Assembly: GCA_963838385.1 (NCBI GenBank)
Contig: CAWIRE010000001.1
Coordinates: 1,550,001 to 1,614,000 of the forward strand
Source of the DNA: DAHUYF01 sp963838385
GTDB taxonomy: Bacteria > Pseudomonadota > Alphaproteobacteria > ATCC43930 > CGMCC-115725
Length of the DNA stretch: 64,000 nt
Reading direction: 5' to 3'
The notes under the pieces were generated by a model. The model saw nothing but the letters and a program-made list of their open reading frames with translations. It had not been told where the DNA came from and did not search any database. Shown here in pieces: positions 27,146-35,522 of this stretch (position 1 is the first letter of the stretch; the number at the start of each line of letters is the position of its first letter). A program made the translations under genes and the position numbers.

Positions 27146-28095
27146 TGGGGAGCCGGCCATGCCGATATGCGCCCGGCGCACGCGGGGATCACGAGGCGAC
27201 GCTGCTCGTCGCCGCCGTCTTGCTGCTTTGCAGCACCGTCGGGGCGCGCGGCCAGGACATGGAGCCTCGCGCCTATTCTTCCGTGCCGACCGGCACGAAC
27301 TTCCTCATCGCCAACTACACGCGCACGTCGGGGAGCGTGCTGCTGGATCCGTCGCTGCCAATTACCAACGTCAAGGCCGCGATCAATACCGGGATTTTCG
27401 CCTATGATCGCACCTTCGACCTGCTTGGTCAGGCCGCGACCGCCGCCATCGCCTTGCCCTATGATGACGGGCAAGTCAGCGGCGACGTATTCACCCAGGG
27501 GCGGCTCGTCTCCCGTTCCGGTGTCGGCGATCTTCGTTTGCGGCTCACAGCCAATTTCATCGGCAATCCGGCGCTGTCACCTGGCGATTTCGCTCAACGC
27601 TCCGCGACAACGACGGCCGGCGCAAGCCTCACCGTCGTCGCGCCGACCGGGGATTACAATCCCGCGCACCTCGTAAACATCGGCTCCAACCGCTGGGCCT
27701 TCCGGCCGGATATCGGCATTTCACAGCCGATCGGCAATTGGTTCACCGACGCGGCGGCCGGCGTCTGGCTGTTCACGGACAATCACGATTTCCTGCAGGG
27801 GCATGTCTCCGGGGAGGCTCCTCTCCTCGTGGCCCAGGCGCATGTCGGCTACAATTTTCGTCCCGGCCTGTGGATCGCGTTGGATGGCATCTATCTGAGC
27901 GGCGGCAACAGCAGCCTCGACGGTGTGTCCGGCCGCGACGCGCAGTCGGTTTGGCGTTCTGGCCTGACCGTGTCGCTCCCTGTTGCGAATGGCATCTCGA
28001 CGAAATTGAGCTGGGCCACCTGGCTCACTGCGCATAATGGCGGCAGCTACAACACCATCGGCATAACGCTGCAGTATCGCTGGTTCGATCGGTGA
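27145..28095 (+). CDS. Outer-membrane transporter-like protein (phenol/MetA-pathway family)
   Basis: The protein is preceded by no ATG in frame near the signal peptide. A GTG at 27145 overlaps the marC stop (TAGTG) and gives a 316-residue protein with a signal peptide (LLVAAVLLLCSTVGARG) and cleavage before QDMEP. The mature part looks like a beta-barrel of the Phenol_MetA_deg family: alternating hydrophobic strands, LTVVAPTGDYNP, and the final aromatic residue pattern ending in LQYRWFDR. It probably forms an outer-membrane channel; substrate unknown. Coupled to marC. Confidence 0.75.
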   Translation: MGSRPCRYAPGARGDHEATLLVAAVLLLCSTVGARGQDMEPRAYSSVPTGTNFLIANYTRTSGSVLLDPSLPITNVKAAINTGIFAYDRTFDLLGQAATAAIALPYDDGQVSGDVFTQGRLVSRSGVGDLRLRLTANFIGNPALSPGDFAQRSATTTAGASLTVVAPTGDYNPAHLVNIGSNRWAFRPDIGISQPIGNWFTDAAAGVWLFTDNHDFLQGHVSGEAPLLVAQAHVGYNFRPGLWIALDGIYLSGGNSSLDGVSGRDAQSVWRSGLTVSLPVANGISTKLSWATWLTAHNGGSYNTIGITLQYRWFDR

Positions 28096-28167
28096 GACAT
28101 TGCCCGGCCACGCCGCGCCGGCACGATTTTAGAATCGCGGCCGCCGCCGGGCAACGCCCAAACGCCG

Positions 28168-28968
28168 TCATCGCCCGCCGAATTTCCAGCGCAGTGTGAA
28201 CACGACCGAATGGTCATTGAAGTTCGCTCCGGGCGCGCGGCCCAGGGGGACACCATCCTGCGCGTAGCTGAAGCTCGCCGCTGTCGTGCCGATATACCGG
28301 TAGTCCACGCCGACAAGAACGGTGGGGGTCAGAACATACTCCACCCCGGCTATGGCCTGGCCGCCGAATACCGTGGCCGCCGGCGCTTTGTCGGGTTGAA
28401 GATTCACCGCGCCGATGCCGCCGCCAGCATGCGTCAGCCACCGTGGGTAGCCATAGCGGCTCAGGTCAAAATCGTAGAGCAGATTGACCATGTAGCTGAA
28501 GGCGGCCAGGTTCAGCGCGGTGGTTCCGCCGCCAGGTGACGCGAGCCCGTTGGCCGGGCTGGAGCGATAGCCCAACTCGAATTCGGCGCGCCAACTGTTG
28601 CCGAACGCGTAGCCCAAGGCGCCGGCGACCGCCGGCCCCGCATCGAAGGTGAGCTGAGAGCCGGTCCGGACGCTTTCGGCCGGAGGAACAAAGGGCATTC
28701 CCTCCAGGAAATTGGCGCCGGCGCCGATCTCGAGATAAGCACCCGCCGCCGTCGGTGCCGCAGCGGACGACGGCGCCTGCGGTGGCGTCGTTGACCCCGA
28801 ATATGCCCCGCTCCCGCCAGACGCATCGGTTGCGTCAATGAGAGGGATCGGCACCTCCCCCTCTGCCGGCGCCGGGGCAAGGGCGCTCAGCGCGGCTGTG
28901 CCGCAGCCGCAGAGAGACAGCACAAGCCGGCGCAGGCGCTTACCCGCTGGCGGCTCGGCGATGCGCAT
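28168..28968 (-). CDS. Outer-membrane beta-barrel protein (OmpA-like barrel, no OmpA domain)
   Basis: 266 residues: basic signal region with a hydrophobic stretch, a Ser/Pro/Ala-rich linker (about 35-75), then an eight-stranded barrel starting YLEIGAGANFLEG and ending FTLRWKFGGR. The barrel is clearly paralogous to the one at 37525-38595 (shared GxGANFLEG, NLLYDF, GxEY..GxDYR.. and F.LRWxFG marks) but lacks the peptidoglycan-binding domain. I chose the ATG at 28968; longer frames upstream have no signal. It follows the DUF992 gene by 35 nt and probably shares its promoter. Confidence 0.8.
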   Translation of the reverse strand: MRIAEPPAGKRLRRLVLSLCGCGTAALSALAPAPAEGEVPIPLIDATDASGGSGAYSGSTTPPQAPSSAAAPTAAGAYLEIGAGANFLEGMPFVPPAESVRTGSQLTFDAGPAVAGALGYAFGNSWRAEFELGYRSSPANGLASPGGGTTALNLAAFSYMVNLLYDFDLSRYGYPRWLTHAGGGIGAVNLQPDKAPAATVFGGQAIAGVEYVLTPTVLVGVDYRYIGTTAASFSYAQDGVPLGRAPGANFNDHSVVFTLRWKFGGR

Positions 28969-29003
28969 CGCCGGCCGCGGCAGCGATGTGCAAGCCGACG
29001 CGG

Positions 29004-29492
29004 TCAGAGCTGCGACTCGAGCGTGAGCTGCTCTATTCCGCCCGCGACGTTGAGACCGGTGGCACCTTCGAGGCTCACCGGTTGCAGCGTGAACGATTGC
29101 TTGAAGCCGCCGACCAGGACATGCGCTCCGGCGCCGATGCCAACCGAGGCCTCGCCGCTCACGCCGCCATAGTCGCCGGCAAGGGCTCCCTTGCCGACAT
29201 TCTCGGTGGGCGCCACGACGGCCCAGACGATGACCCCGCTCGCTTGGTAGCCGAGATCCACGCCGAACTTGCGGATGTGGCCGAGATAGTGCTCGGCGGA
29301 GCCATGATCGTGCGAGTAGGTGCACTTGACCTCGCGCGACGAGCCGAAGACAAAGCCCCAGCCGCTGGCGACCTCGCAAGTAAGAAATCCCGCCTTGACA
29401 CCTCCCTCCGTCGCTTGGGTCGAAGCGACCGTCATCAGACCGCCGATGGCCAGCACGCCGGCGGCGATGGATGTAAGCGCCTTCATTGCCAT
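29004..29492 (-). CDS. DUF992 secreted protein
   Basis: 162 residues with a signal peptide (LTSIAAGVLAIGGLMTVAST) and the DUF992 pattern: GFLTCEVASGWGFVFGSSREVKC-type first strands with two Cys likely forming a disulfide, GVDLGYQ, and a closing LTLESQL. DUF992 proteins are small exported proteins nearly limited to alphaproteobacteria; no function is known. First gene of a likely two-gene unit with the barrel protein downstream. GAGGAGCAAGGA before the ATG is a good ribosome site. An operator-like repeat lies at 29625-29640, 133 nt upstream. Confidence 0.88.
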   Translation of the reverse strand: MAMKALTSIAAGVLAIGGLMTVASTQATEGGVKAGFLTCEVASGWGFVFGSSREVKCTYSHDHGSAEHYLGHIRKFGVDLGYQASGVIVWAVVAPTENVGKGALAGDYGGVSGEASVGIGAGAHVLVGGFKQSFTLQPVSLEGATGLNVAGGIEQLTLESQL

Positions 29493-29887
29493 ATTCCTTG
29501 CTCCTCTGGATGCTGCAGTGGGGTCGTTCCGGGGCGCGGGGCCTCGCCCCTAGCGAACTCCGCGCCCCGGGCGCACGCTAGGAGAACCCAGCGATATTAG
29601 AGACGCTGAGGGAGCGACCACCAACCGGGAGAAACCCCGGCTTCTGCACCACGGAAACCTGATCTCGCTCAGAGCCAGACGTCGCCCAACGAAACGTCGC
29701 CGAGGCGTCGGGAGCACTGGAGAGGAGCGCTCCTGTAGTCGCTCTCCTGTAGTCGCAGTGGCTATTCCCAGCCGGTCGGCGCGTAGGAGATGACTGCGGA
29801 AAAATATCGGTACCACTGCCGATAGCGGGAAGATTTCCGAGCCTCCAATAATGGGCTCACCACAACCATGGCATTTGGCGTCGCTTT
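29493..29887. other. 395-nt intergenic region with several repeats
   Basis: Between the divergent DUF992 and small-ORF genes. It holds the putative operator at 29625-29640, a weaker copy at 29825-29840 (GCGGG-AAGAT-TTCCGA), the palindrome AGGAGCGCTCCT at 29723-29734, and a direct repeat TCCTGTAGTCGC at 29731-29742 and 29745-29756. No gene seen. Confidence 0.6.
29625..29640. promoter_or_regulatory. Putative operator, CCGGG-AGAAAC-CCCGG
   Basis: Perfect 5-bp inverted repeat with 6-nt spacer, 133 nt before the DUF992 gene. One arm position on each side differs from TCGGG...CCCGA. More distant from its gene than other copies. Confidence 0.4.
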
Positions 29888-30085
29888 ATGGCTTCCAAAG
29901 AGGACGAGATAAGGCGATGGCTCCTGCGTGCGGCGGAGCTTCGCGCAATAGCCGATGAATTCTATGTTCCATCGGCGCAAGATGCGTTGCGACGGCTTGC
30001 TCAGAGTTATGAAAAGCTCGCCACGGATGCCGAGAGGTGCCGACCATCCCCGCCGCCTGCGCGCGAGAAGCGACGCTCCCGGTGA
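29888..30085 (+). CDS. Small hypothetical helical protein, 65 aa
   Basis: Charged, helical, cytoplasmic (KEDEIRRWLLRAAELRAIADEF ... RRLAQSYEKLATDAERC). Small proteins of this make-up are common in rhizobia-like genomes as hypothetical proteins. Support is length, helical periodicity and a suitable upstream region; no clear ribosome site was seen. Alternatively a chance frame. Confidence 0.5.
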   Translation: MASKEDEIRRWLLRAAELRAIADEFYVPSAQDALRRLAQSYEKLATDAERCRPSPPPAREKRRSR

Positions 30086-30158
30086 CAGAACCTTGTCGAG
30101 ACATATCGACGGCCACGCCTCCCCGCCGCCCGACATCCTGCCGCCGCCCCGCGCCCTC

Positions 30159-30692
30159 TCAAGGGAGCTTATAGTGCAAATCCAGTAGGCTCAGGCTGCC
30201 GGTCGCTTCTTCCCTGGCAGAGCTGTCCGCGGGCGTGATTTGCCGCAGGCTGCCGCGCACCGTCGCCTTGCCTCCGCCGGAGATCCCGGTAAATTTTTTT
30301 GTTCCGCCCGTCAATTTCAGGTCGCCATTGCATCCGACGAGATGCACGCCCGTGCACGTGATCTGGGCGTAGATTTGCGCCCCATCCTGGGCGGTTATCG
30401 TGCAGCGGCCTTCTCCGCGCTGCCGGCCGTCCTGGAGACCGATTTCGATGATGACGGGACAGGCGATGCGGCCGGATGCGACGAGCCCCTTCTCTTCTTC
30501 CACGAACATGGGGCCGACCAAGGAACCGACGAAGGTCGCCTCTTGGGCCGCGGTTCGGAAGGTACGCCCCTCTGCCGTCCATATCGCAAAAGCCTTGATC
30601 GTGGCTTCCTCCTCTGCCAAGGCGGTGCGATATCCACCGGCAACAGCCAGCAGAATGCCCAACGCACCGCACCACCTGCACGCGGTTTGCAT
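30159..30692 (-). CDS. Hypothetical exported protein, 177 aa
   Basis: Signal peptide (GALGILLAVAGGYRTALAE) followed by a beta-rich domain with four Cys in the middle (IACPVI, GRCTIT, ITCTGV, VGCNGDL), suggesting disulfides. Ends with LSLLDLHYKLP. I do not recognise the family. I start at 30692 since the signal begins there; 14 more in-frame codons lie upstream. It precedes another exported hypothetical gene on the same strand (30756-31241), 63 nt away, so they may be co-transcribed. Confidence 0.7.
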   Translation of the reverse strand: MQTACRWCGALGILLAVAGGYRTALAEEEATIKAFAIWTAEGRTFRTAAQEATFVGSLVGPMFVEEEKGLVASGRIACPVIIEIGLQDGRQRGEGRCTITAQDGAQIYAQITCTGVHLVGCNGDLKLTGGTKKFTGISGGGKATVRGSLRQITPADSSAREEATGSLSLLDLHYKLP

Positions 30693-30755
30693 AGCGTCAC
30701 CTCGCCTGAGAAACCCTGTTGATCCCCACCGCAAGCTCGACTTATTGGACAGTGT

Positions 30756-31241
30756 TCAGTCGAAATCGATATAGACCGCGTCCGCTCCGAGCGATAAGGC
30801 GAGCCCCTCGCGCGCGGCCTTGAGCCTCAGCACCACCCCGTTGCTGTTCTTCAGCCAGAGTTCGCCGGTGCTCGCATTCCCGACGGCAAGCCCATAGCGC
30901 CCCTGAACGTAGGCACCCGGGAAATAGCGGATGTCCTGGAGGTTATAGACCTCACCCGTCGCTGTGATCTTGGATATGCCGAAGCCACCGATACCGAGCC
31001 CACCGACGGTAAATCGATAGTCGCGATCGTGGAACCGGAGCGTTCCGCCGCCCAGATTGCCGCTGCCGATAAATGCCAGCTGGACCTGCTCAATCTTGAT
31101 GGTGCCGGACTTGGTCATTTCCTCCTGCGCTTGCGCCACCTCCTGCCGCGCGCCCGGCAAACCGACGATCAACGGCATGGTAAGCGCCGCGAGAAATGCC
31201 TGACGGAACAGCGAACGACGGTATCTCTCTATTGGAACCAT
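30756..31241 (-). CDS. Hypothetical exported protein, 161 aa
   Basis: Hydrophobic signal segment (AFLAALTMPLIVGLPGA) then a Gly-rich beta domain: LAFIGSGNLGGGTLRFHDR, TVGGLGIGGFGISKI and a final LSLGADAVYIDFD. Very similar small exported proteins occur in Burkholderia and alphaproteobacteria, but I know no function. Start at 31241 chosen for the signal peptide; the open frame continues upstream without features. A strong operator-like repeat lies 78 nt upstream at 31319-31333. Confidence 0.7.
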   Translation of the reverse strand: MVPIERYRRSLFRQAFLAALTMPLIVGLPGARQEVAQAQEEMTKSGTIKIEQVQLAFIGSGNLGGGTLRFHDRDYRFTVGGLGIGGFGISKITATGEVYNLQDIRYFPGAYVQGRYGLAVGNASTGELWLKNSNGVVLRLKAAREGLALSLGADAVYIDFD

Positions 31242-31318
31242 TCCTTCCCTCCGACCGCCTGACCTGCGGGCCCAAATGAGGCCAGCTACAGGACACCAGA
31301 GCTTTGTCGTGCGGGCTA

Positions 31319-31333
31319 TCGGGAAAAACCCGC
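31319..31333. promoter_or_regulatory. Putative operator, TCGGG-AAAAA-CCCGC
   Basis: Nine of ten arm positions match; preceded by CTA as at 8568. It lies 78 nt before the exported protein gene at 30756-31241 and just after the end of the YqhA-like gene. Confidence 0.55.
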
Positions 31334-31336
31334 ACG

Positions 31337-31813
31337 TCAGTGCTTCTCCACTCTGTCCAGGATGGCGAACAGAACCGCCGTGACCACGAGGGTCAGATGC
31401 AAGCACGCTATCGCGAAAAGCTGGCCTTTGTCATAGTCGTTGACGTCGAATATGGCTTCGAGCAGGTAGATGGCCGAGATCACGGCGGCCCCGCTCACGA
31501 TCTTCACCTTGATCGAGCCCGGCTCAAGCCGCGTCAGCCTGGTCAACCCATCCCGGTCCTCGCCGAGATCGATCCGCGCGACAAAGGTATCAAAGCCGCT
31601 CAGCATGACCATGACAACGAGGCTCGCCACCAGCACGAGATCGATCAACGTCAATGCCGCCACCGTTATATGAGCCCCGTCATCGACGAGAAGCCGCAGC
31701 GCCAAATCCGTCACCTCGGTAAAGAAGCGGACGACCAAAAGCAGCACAACGGCGGCCAAGCCCAGATAAAGCGGCACGAGAAGCCACCGGCACATCAGCA
31801 CGAACTCGTTCAA
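31337..31813 (-). CDS. YqhA/UPF0114-family membrane protein
   Basis: 158 residues with four membrane segments and the family pattern (RWLLVPLYLGLAAVVLLLV start, LTLIDLVLVASLVVMVMLSGFD in the middle with the conserved FDTFV, and DVNDY-type loop before the third helix). The start codon is TTG at 31813 with AGAAGGG just before it; no ATG is available in frame. Function unknown. Confidence 0.85.
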   Translation of the reverse strand: MNEFVLMCRWLLVPLYLGLAAVVLLLVVRFFTEVTDLALRLLVDDGAHITVAALTLIDLVLVASLVVMVMLSGFDTFVARIDLGEDRDGLTRLTRLEPGSIKVKIVSGAAVISAIYLLEAIFDVNDYDKGQLFAIACLHLTLVVTAVLFAILDRVEKH

Positions 31814-32153
31814 GCGCCCTTCTCATCTGAGACCTCGTACGCCAGCCATCTCGTATCAGTCTACACCAGCGAGTTCAGCGCGGCAGAACGTTCGCTCGAT
31901 GAGGCCGCTCCTGTGCGGTGCTCGCGCAGGGAACGGGTCCGACCATCGATGGTCAAAAAGAGGGACGCGCGGCACAGGCCTGCGCGTCCCTTTAGGTCTA
32001 GGGAGGTATCGCCCTGCGTTGAGGGAGAAGGCAGGTCGACAGGTCGCAATCGTTGCCTGGCCGCGCGCCCTCTGCGCATCGGGTAAACACCTGATTTCCA
32101 TCGGATCTCATCGGCTGTTTTCTGGTGTCCCAGAACGCGCGGTAGAAACGGAC
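31814..32153. other. 340-nt intergenic region between divergent membrane-protein genes
   Basis: Separates the UPF0114 gene (minus) from a small membrane-protein gene (plus). It holds one operator-like copy at 32079-32094; a G/C-rich hairpin (GGGACGCGCGGCACAGG ... CCTGCGCGTCCC) at about 31961-31990 could terminate or fold in a leader. No gene seen. Confidence 0.5.
32079..32094. promoter_or_regulatory. Putative operator, TCGGG-TAAACA-CCTGA
   Basis: Nine of ten arm positions match with a 6-nt spacer. It lies 60 nt before the GTG start of the small membrane protein. Confidence 0.4.
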
Positions 32154-32525
32154 GTGCACGCTTCCACGAGCAAGATATTGATCACCGCAGCAGGGACGGC
32201 CGGCTTCGCCGCCCTGCTGTGCCTGATTTCTTTGTTCTTGCTGAAGCTCGGCGGTTTCCTGCCCCGCCTGCTGGACGGGCCAGGCGGCATCGTGCCGCTG
32301 CTTCACGATGCGCTGGACCTGCTTGTCATCGCAGCCCTATCGAACATGGCGCTGCTGACCATCGTATATTGCCACTCGCAGATAGCCGGCGGCGCTGCTA
32401 CACCAAAGCGCCGGAGTTTTGAATCGGCCTATGTCAGGCATAAAGTTCTCGAGGCGATCGCTGCGATCGCCGCCGCGGAACTTCTCAGGCTCCTTTTTGC
32501 GGCTCAACCGGGCGCGATCCAGTAG
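32154..32525 (+). CDS. Small membrane protein, about 123 aa (UPF0114-like)
   Basis: Three membrane segments: ITAAGTAGFAALLCLISLFLL, DLLVIAALSNMALLTIVYC and a weaker C-terminal EAIAAIAAAELLRLLFAA. The ALDLLVIAALSNMALL segment resembles the core of UPF0114, the family of the divergent neighbour. GTG at 32154 places the start directly before the first helix; no ATG lies nearer. Start and family are uncertain. Confidence 0.55.
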   Translation: MHASTSKILITAAGTAGFAALLCLISLFLLKLGGFLPRLLDGPGGIVPLLHDALDLLVIAALSNMALLTIVYCHSQIAGGAATPKRRSFESAYVRHKVLEAIAAIAAAELLRLLFAAQPGAIQ

Positions 32526-32566
32526 CGCGGCCCGGCGTCCATCGTGGCGGAAGGCATGAGGCGCAT

Positions 32567-33283
32567 CTATCTTGGCGTATCCCGGCTCAATTCTTCCGAC
32601 TTCTGGCGCAGTCTCGCAATCAAGCCATCTATGCCGCGCTGCTGGATGATCGAGGAGAACTCCGAGCGGCGGGTCGCGAGCTCGCTGACCGTGCCTTCAA
32701 GGTAGATGTCCGCTATCCGCCAATCGCCCGTGTTCCCCTGCATCAGATATCTCACGAGGATCGATCGGCCATCGGCCCTGAGGATTCGGCTATCGACGAT
32801 CATCTCGGCACCATAGGGCCGCTCGCTCAGGACTTGGAACCGCTGCCCTGAGTAGCTCGAAAAGCGGCTTGCGTAAGTGGCCGTGACATAGCGGCCGAAC
32901 GCGTCGACGATCTCCTGCTGCTCGGCCGTTGGCGTGCTCTCCCAGTAGCGCCCGACGGAAACACGCGCCATGTAGGCCAGATCGAAAGTCTCGGCTATGA
33001 CCGGGCTGATCCGCCGGTAGCGTCCATCGAATCCGAGAGAGGGCCCGTCCCTCATTATGACCAGTAAAGAATCGTAGAACCTCCGGATCTTGTCCGCAGC
33101 ATCTTCGGATCCGGCGTGAGCGCCGCCAGGCAAGCCGATCATTAGGAAAAGCACTAGAAGAAGGCCGGCCATCCCGCACATCGCCGCATGAACGCCGCTG
33201 CCAGCGCGGCTCGTGGGCCGGTTCCGGCCGTGTGGCAAGCGAGCCGCCGGTTTACGCCACCATACACCCGAGACCGACCTCAT
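32567..33283 (-). CDS. mlaC: MlaC/Ttg2D-family phospholipid-binding protein
   Basis: The domain is clear: about 180 residues with DKIRRFYDSLLVIMRDG, ISPVIAETFDLAYMARVSVGRYW, FGRYVTATYASRFSSYSGQ and the WRIADIYLEG segment of MlaC. It carries phospholipids across the periplasm. The signal sequence MCGMAGLLLVLFLMIG begins at 33181, an alternative start; I give 33283 because that ATG overlaps the stop of the PAS_5 gene (ATGA). The other lipid-transport genes sit 32 kb away at the window start, so this MlaC is detached from them. Confidence 0.85.
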   Translation of the reverse strand: MRSVSGVWWRKPAARLPHGRNRPTSRAGSGVHAAMCGMAGLLLVLFLMIGLPGGAHAGSEDAADKIRRFYDSLLVIMRDGPSLGFDGRYRRISPVIAETFDLAYMARVSVGRYWESTPTAEQQEIVDAFGRYVTATYASRFSSYSGQRFQVLSERPYGAEMIVDSRILRADGRSILVRYLMQGNTGDWRIADIYLEGTVSELATRRSEFSSIIQQRGIDGLIARLRQKSEELSRDTPR

Positions 33284-33804
33284 TTGAGGTCCACGAGTTC
33301 CATGAAGTAGTGCGCAACCGGGGTCGACGGGGTGAGCCAGCCGGCGGGTGCGCCGGCGGTTTCCGTGCCGAATTCCCGAGTGACGCCGATTAGCGCATGA
33401 GGAAGCGTGGCATTGCGGCACCGCAACGGCAACCCCAGCGTCTCCGCCGTCACCAACTCTTCGTGGCCGTACGCGGCGGTGAACTTGTGATAGAAGCCGC
33501 AGGGCGTGCGGCGGATGCGCTCGCGAGCGCGCTGTCCCGCATCGCCGAGTGTCGGCGGCACGAGCTCGATCCAGTTCATATGGTTGAGTTCGCGACCGAA
33601 GCGTCGGCGTACCGCTGCGCCGGCGAGTTCGATGATGAGCCGCGAGGGCCGCGTCAGACCGATGATGCCGATGCGGTCGTAGTAGCGCAGCAGCGCGCGC
33701 GGATCGAGGTCGGCCTCCAGGGGCACTGGCGCGCCGCGCCGGATGTCGAGCCAGTGGCCGATCAGGTCGCGCGCGAACTTGAGCCGGAGGTCGAAAAGGA
33801 ACAT
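33280..33804 (-). CDS. PAS_5-family protein, 174 aa
   Basis: Soluble, with the PAS_5 (PF07310) layout: W-L-D-I-R at the start, VPLEADLDPRALLRYYDRIGIIGL, then strands with VRRRFGRELNHMNWIELV and the closing HYFMELVDL. PAS_5 proteins are nearly limited to alphaproteobacteria, thought to be sensory, without output domain. Coupled to mlaC by a 4-nt overlap, an odd partnership. A perfect operator-like repeat lies 58 nt before the start at 33862-33876. Confidence 0.8.
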   Translation of the reverse strand: MFLFDLRLKFARDLIGHWLDIRRGAPVPLEADLDPRALLRYYDRIGIIGLTRPSRLIIELAGAAVRRRFGRELNHMNWIELVPPTLGDAGQRARERIRRTPCGFYHKFTAAYGHEELVTAETLGLPLRCRNATLPHALIGVTREFGTETAGAPAGWLTPSTPVAHYFMELVDLK

Positions 33805-33861
33805 TGACCCGAACGCTGCTTAATCTCGAGCCACTTTCTCGAATAGCCTGACGCTGGACAA

Positions 33862-33876
33862 TCGGGGAAGTCCCGA
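33862..33876. promoter_or_regulatory. Putative operator, perfect TCGGG-GAAGT-CCCGA
   Basis: Perfect 5-bp arms and 5-nt spacer. It lies 58 nt before the PAS_5-mlaC unit on the minus strand and 239 nt before the DUF3300 gene on the plus strand. Confidence 0.55.
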
Positions 33877-34114
33877 GCGCAAGGCAAGCGACGCAGGCGC
33901 CTCCCTCGATACTGTTACGGATGCCGCAGTCGGCGGCCGCCGCGCGCCCGGAAGCTCGCAGTCTCGCCTTCTACAAACTCGAGCGCTGGTATCTACGCCA
34001 TCCACCCGATTTCGCCTGTCTGCATGGCGTCCCAAGATCGGCACTGGCGCTTGCATCGCTCCGGCGGCGCGGGTCGGCGCGCTCCGGAGCCCCTAGCTGC
34101 AAGGAGCACGGCGG

Positions 34115-35488
34115 GTGAACGCGACCCTGATACGAACGATGGCTTGGCTGCTCGCCCTGGCGGTCGCCAACCCGACTCTGACCCTTGGCGAGACCCCGTC
34201 ACCGCCGGCGACCGCGCCGCCGCCGGCCGGTGCGCCATCCCCACCGACGCAAGCTCCGGAACAGCCGGTATTCAGCGTCGAACAGATAGACCAGATGACC
34301 GCACCGATCGCGCTCTATCCGGACGAGCTGCTGGCGCAATTGCTGATCGCCGCCACCTACCCGCTCGAGATCGTCCGGGCGGAGCGCTGGATCTCCAATC
34401 CGGAGAACGCGAAGCTCAAGGGCGACCAGCTCGCCGCCGCCCTGGATCCGCAGCCATGGGATCCCAGCGTCAAGTCGCTCGTGCCCTATCCGCAGGTCCT
34501 CAAGATGATGAGCGATCAGCTCGACTGGACGCAGCGTCTGGGCGACGCATTCCTGGCCCAGCAGGCGGACGTGATGGCCTCCGTGCAGCGCTTGCGCAAG
34601 CGGGCCGAAGGCGCCGGCACGCTGAAGACGACGGAGCAGCAGACGGTCGTGGTGCAGCCGGCAGCATCGGGACCGACGACGGAGCAGGCCATCGTCATCC
34701 AGCCGACGAACCCCGAAGTCGTCTATGTGCCGACCTACAATCCCGCCACCGTCTACGGCAGCTGGCCCTATCCGGCGTATCCGCCGCCCTACTATCCGCC
34801 GCCGCCGGCCTATTACCCGGGATACGATCCGGGATCCGCGCTGATGGCGGGCGTCGGCTTCGGCCTTGGCGTCGCATCGATCGCCGCACTGTCGGGATGC
34901 TGCAATTCCAATTGGGGCGGCGGCAATGTCAACATCAATGCCAGCCGCTACAACACCATCAATGGCGCCAACATCCGCTCGGGCCGCGCTACCCAGCTCC
35001 CCGCCAACGCGAGCAACTGGCGCCACGACCCGTCCCATCGCGGCGGCGTGGCCTATCGCGATCCGGGCTCGCGCCAAGCCTACCAGCGCGGCGCCCGCCC
35101 GGCCGCGGCAACCCGGGACTTCCGCGGCTACAGCGGCAGCCAACGCGGCGCCGCCGGGCGCCAAGGGGCCGTCGGGCAGGGGACGAGCCGTCCACCCGCA
35201 GCCGCCGCGAACCGCGCGCCGCGGGCGGCAGGCGGCGCGGCGGGTGCGCGCCCACAAGGCGCCCGCAATACCGGCGCGGGGGCCCGTGCAGCGCCCCAGC
35301 GGCGCCAGCCAAGCGCGTTCCAGGGCATGGGCAACGGGTCGCAGGTGCGTGCGCAATCCAGTCGCGGTCGGGCCAGCACGCAATCCTTCCAAGGGCGAGG
35401 CGGCGCCAGCGCGTCTGCTGCGCGGGCGGGAGGCGGGGCGCGCGCCGGCGGCGCCCGCACGGGCGGCGGCAGAGGCGGACGACGCTGA
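34115..35488 (+). CDS. DUF3300 secreted protein with Gly/Ala/Arg-rich tail
   Basis: 457 residues. GTG start with an exact AAGGAG ten bases upstream. Signal peptide (MAWLLALAVANPTLTLG), Pro-rich linker, then the DUF3300 domain (about 50-235): MTAPIALYPDELLAQLLIAATYP and IVIQPTNPEVVYVPTYNP. A Tyr/Pro run follows and a CCNSNWGGGNVNIN segment. The last 170 residues are low complexity, rich in Arg, Ala, Gly and Gln (strongly basic), likely disordered. DUF3300 is often beside DUF2950, as here. Envelope function unknown. Confidence 0.9.
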   Translation: MNATLIRTMAWLLALAVANPTLTLGETPSPPATAPPPAGAPSPPTQAPEQPVFSVEQIDQMTAPIALYPDELLAQLLIAATYPLEIVRAERWISNPENAKLKGDQLAAALDPQPWDPSVKSLVPYPQVLKMMSDQLDWTQRLGDAFLAQQADVMASVQRLRKRAEGAGTLKTTEQQTVVVQPAASGPTTEQAIVIQPTNPEVVYVPTYNPATVYGSWPYPAYPPPYYPPPPAYYPGYDPGSALMAGVGFGLGVASIAALSGCCNSNWGGGNVNINASRYNTINGANIRSGRATQLPANASNWRHDPSHRGGVAYRDPGSRQAYQRGARPAAATRDFRGYSGSQRGAAGRQGAVGQGTSRPPAAAANRAPRAAGGAAGARPQGARNTGAGARAAPQRRQPSAFQGMGNGSQVRAQSSRGRASTQSFQGRGGASASAARAGGGARAGGARTGGGRGGRR

Positions 35489-35522
35489 GGTCGGCAGGTC
35501 AGGAAAGCGGAGCGAGGTGGTC

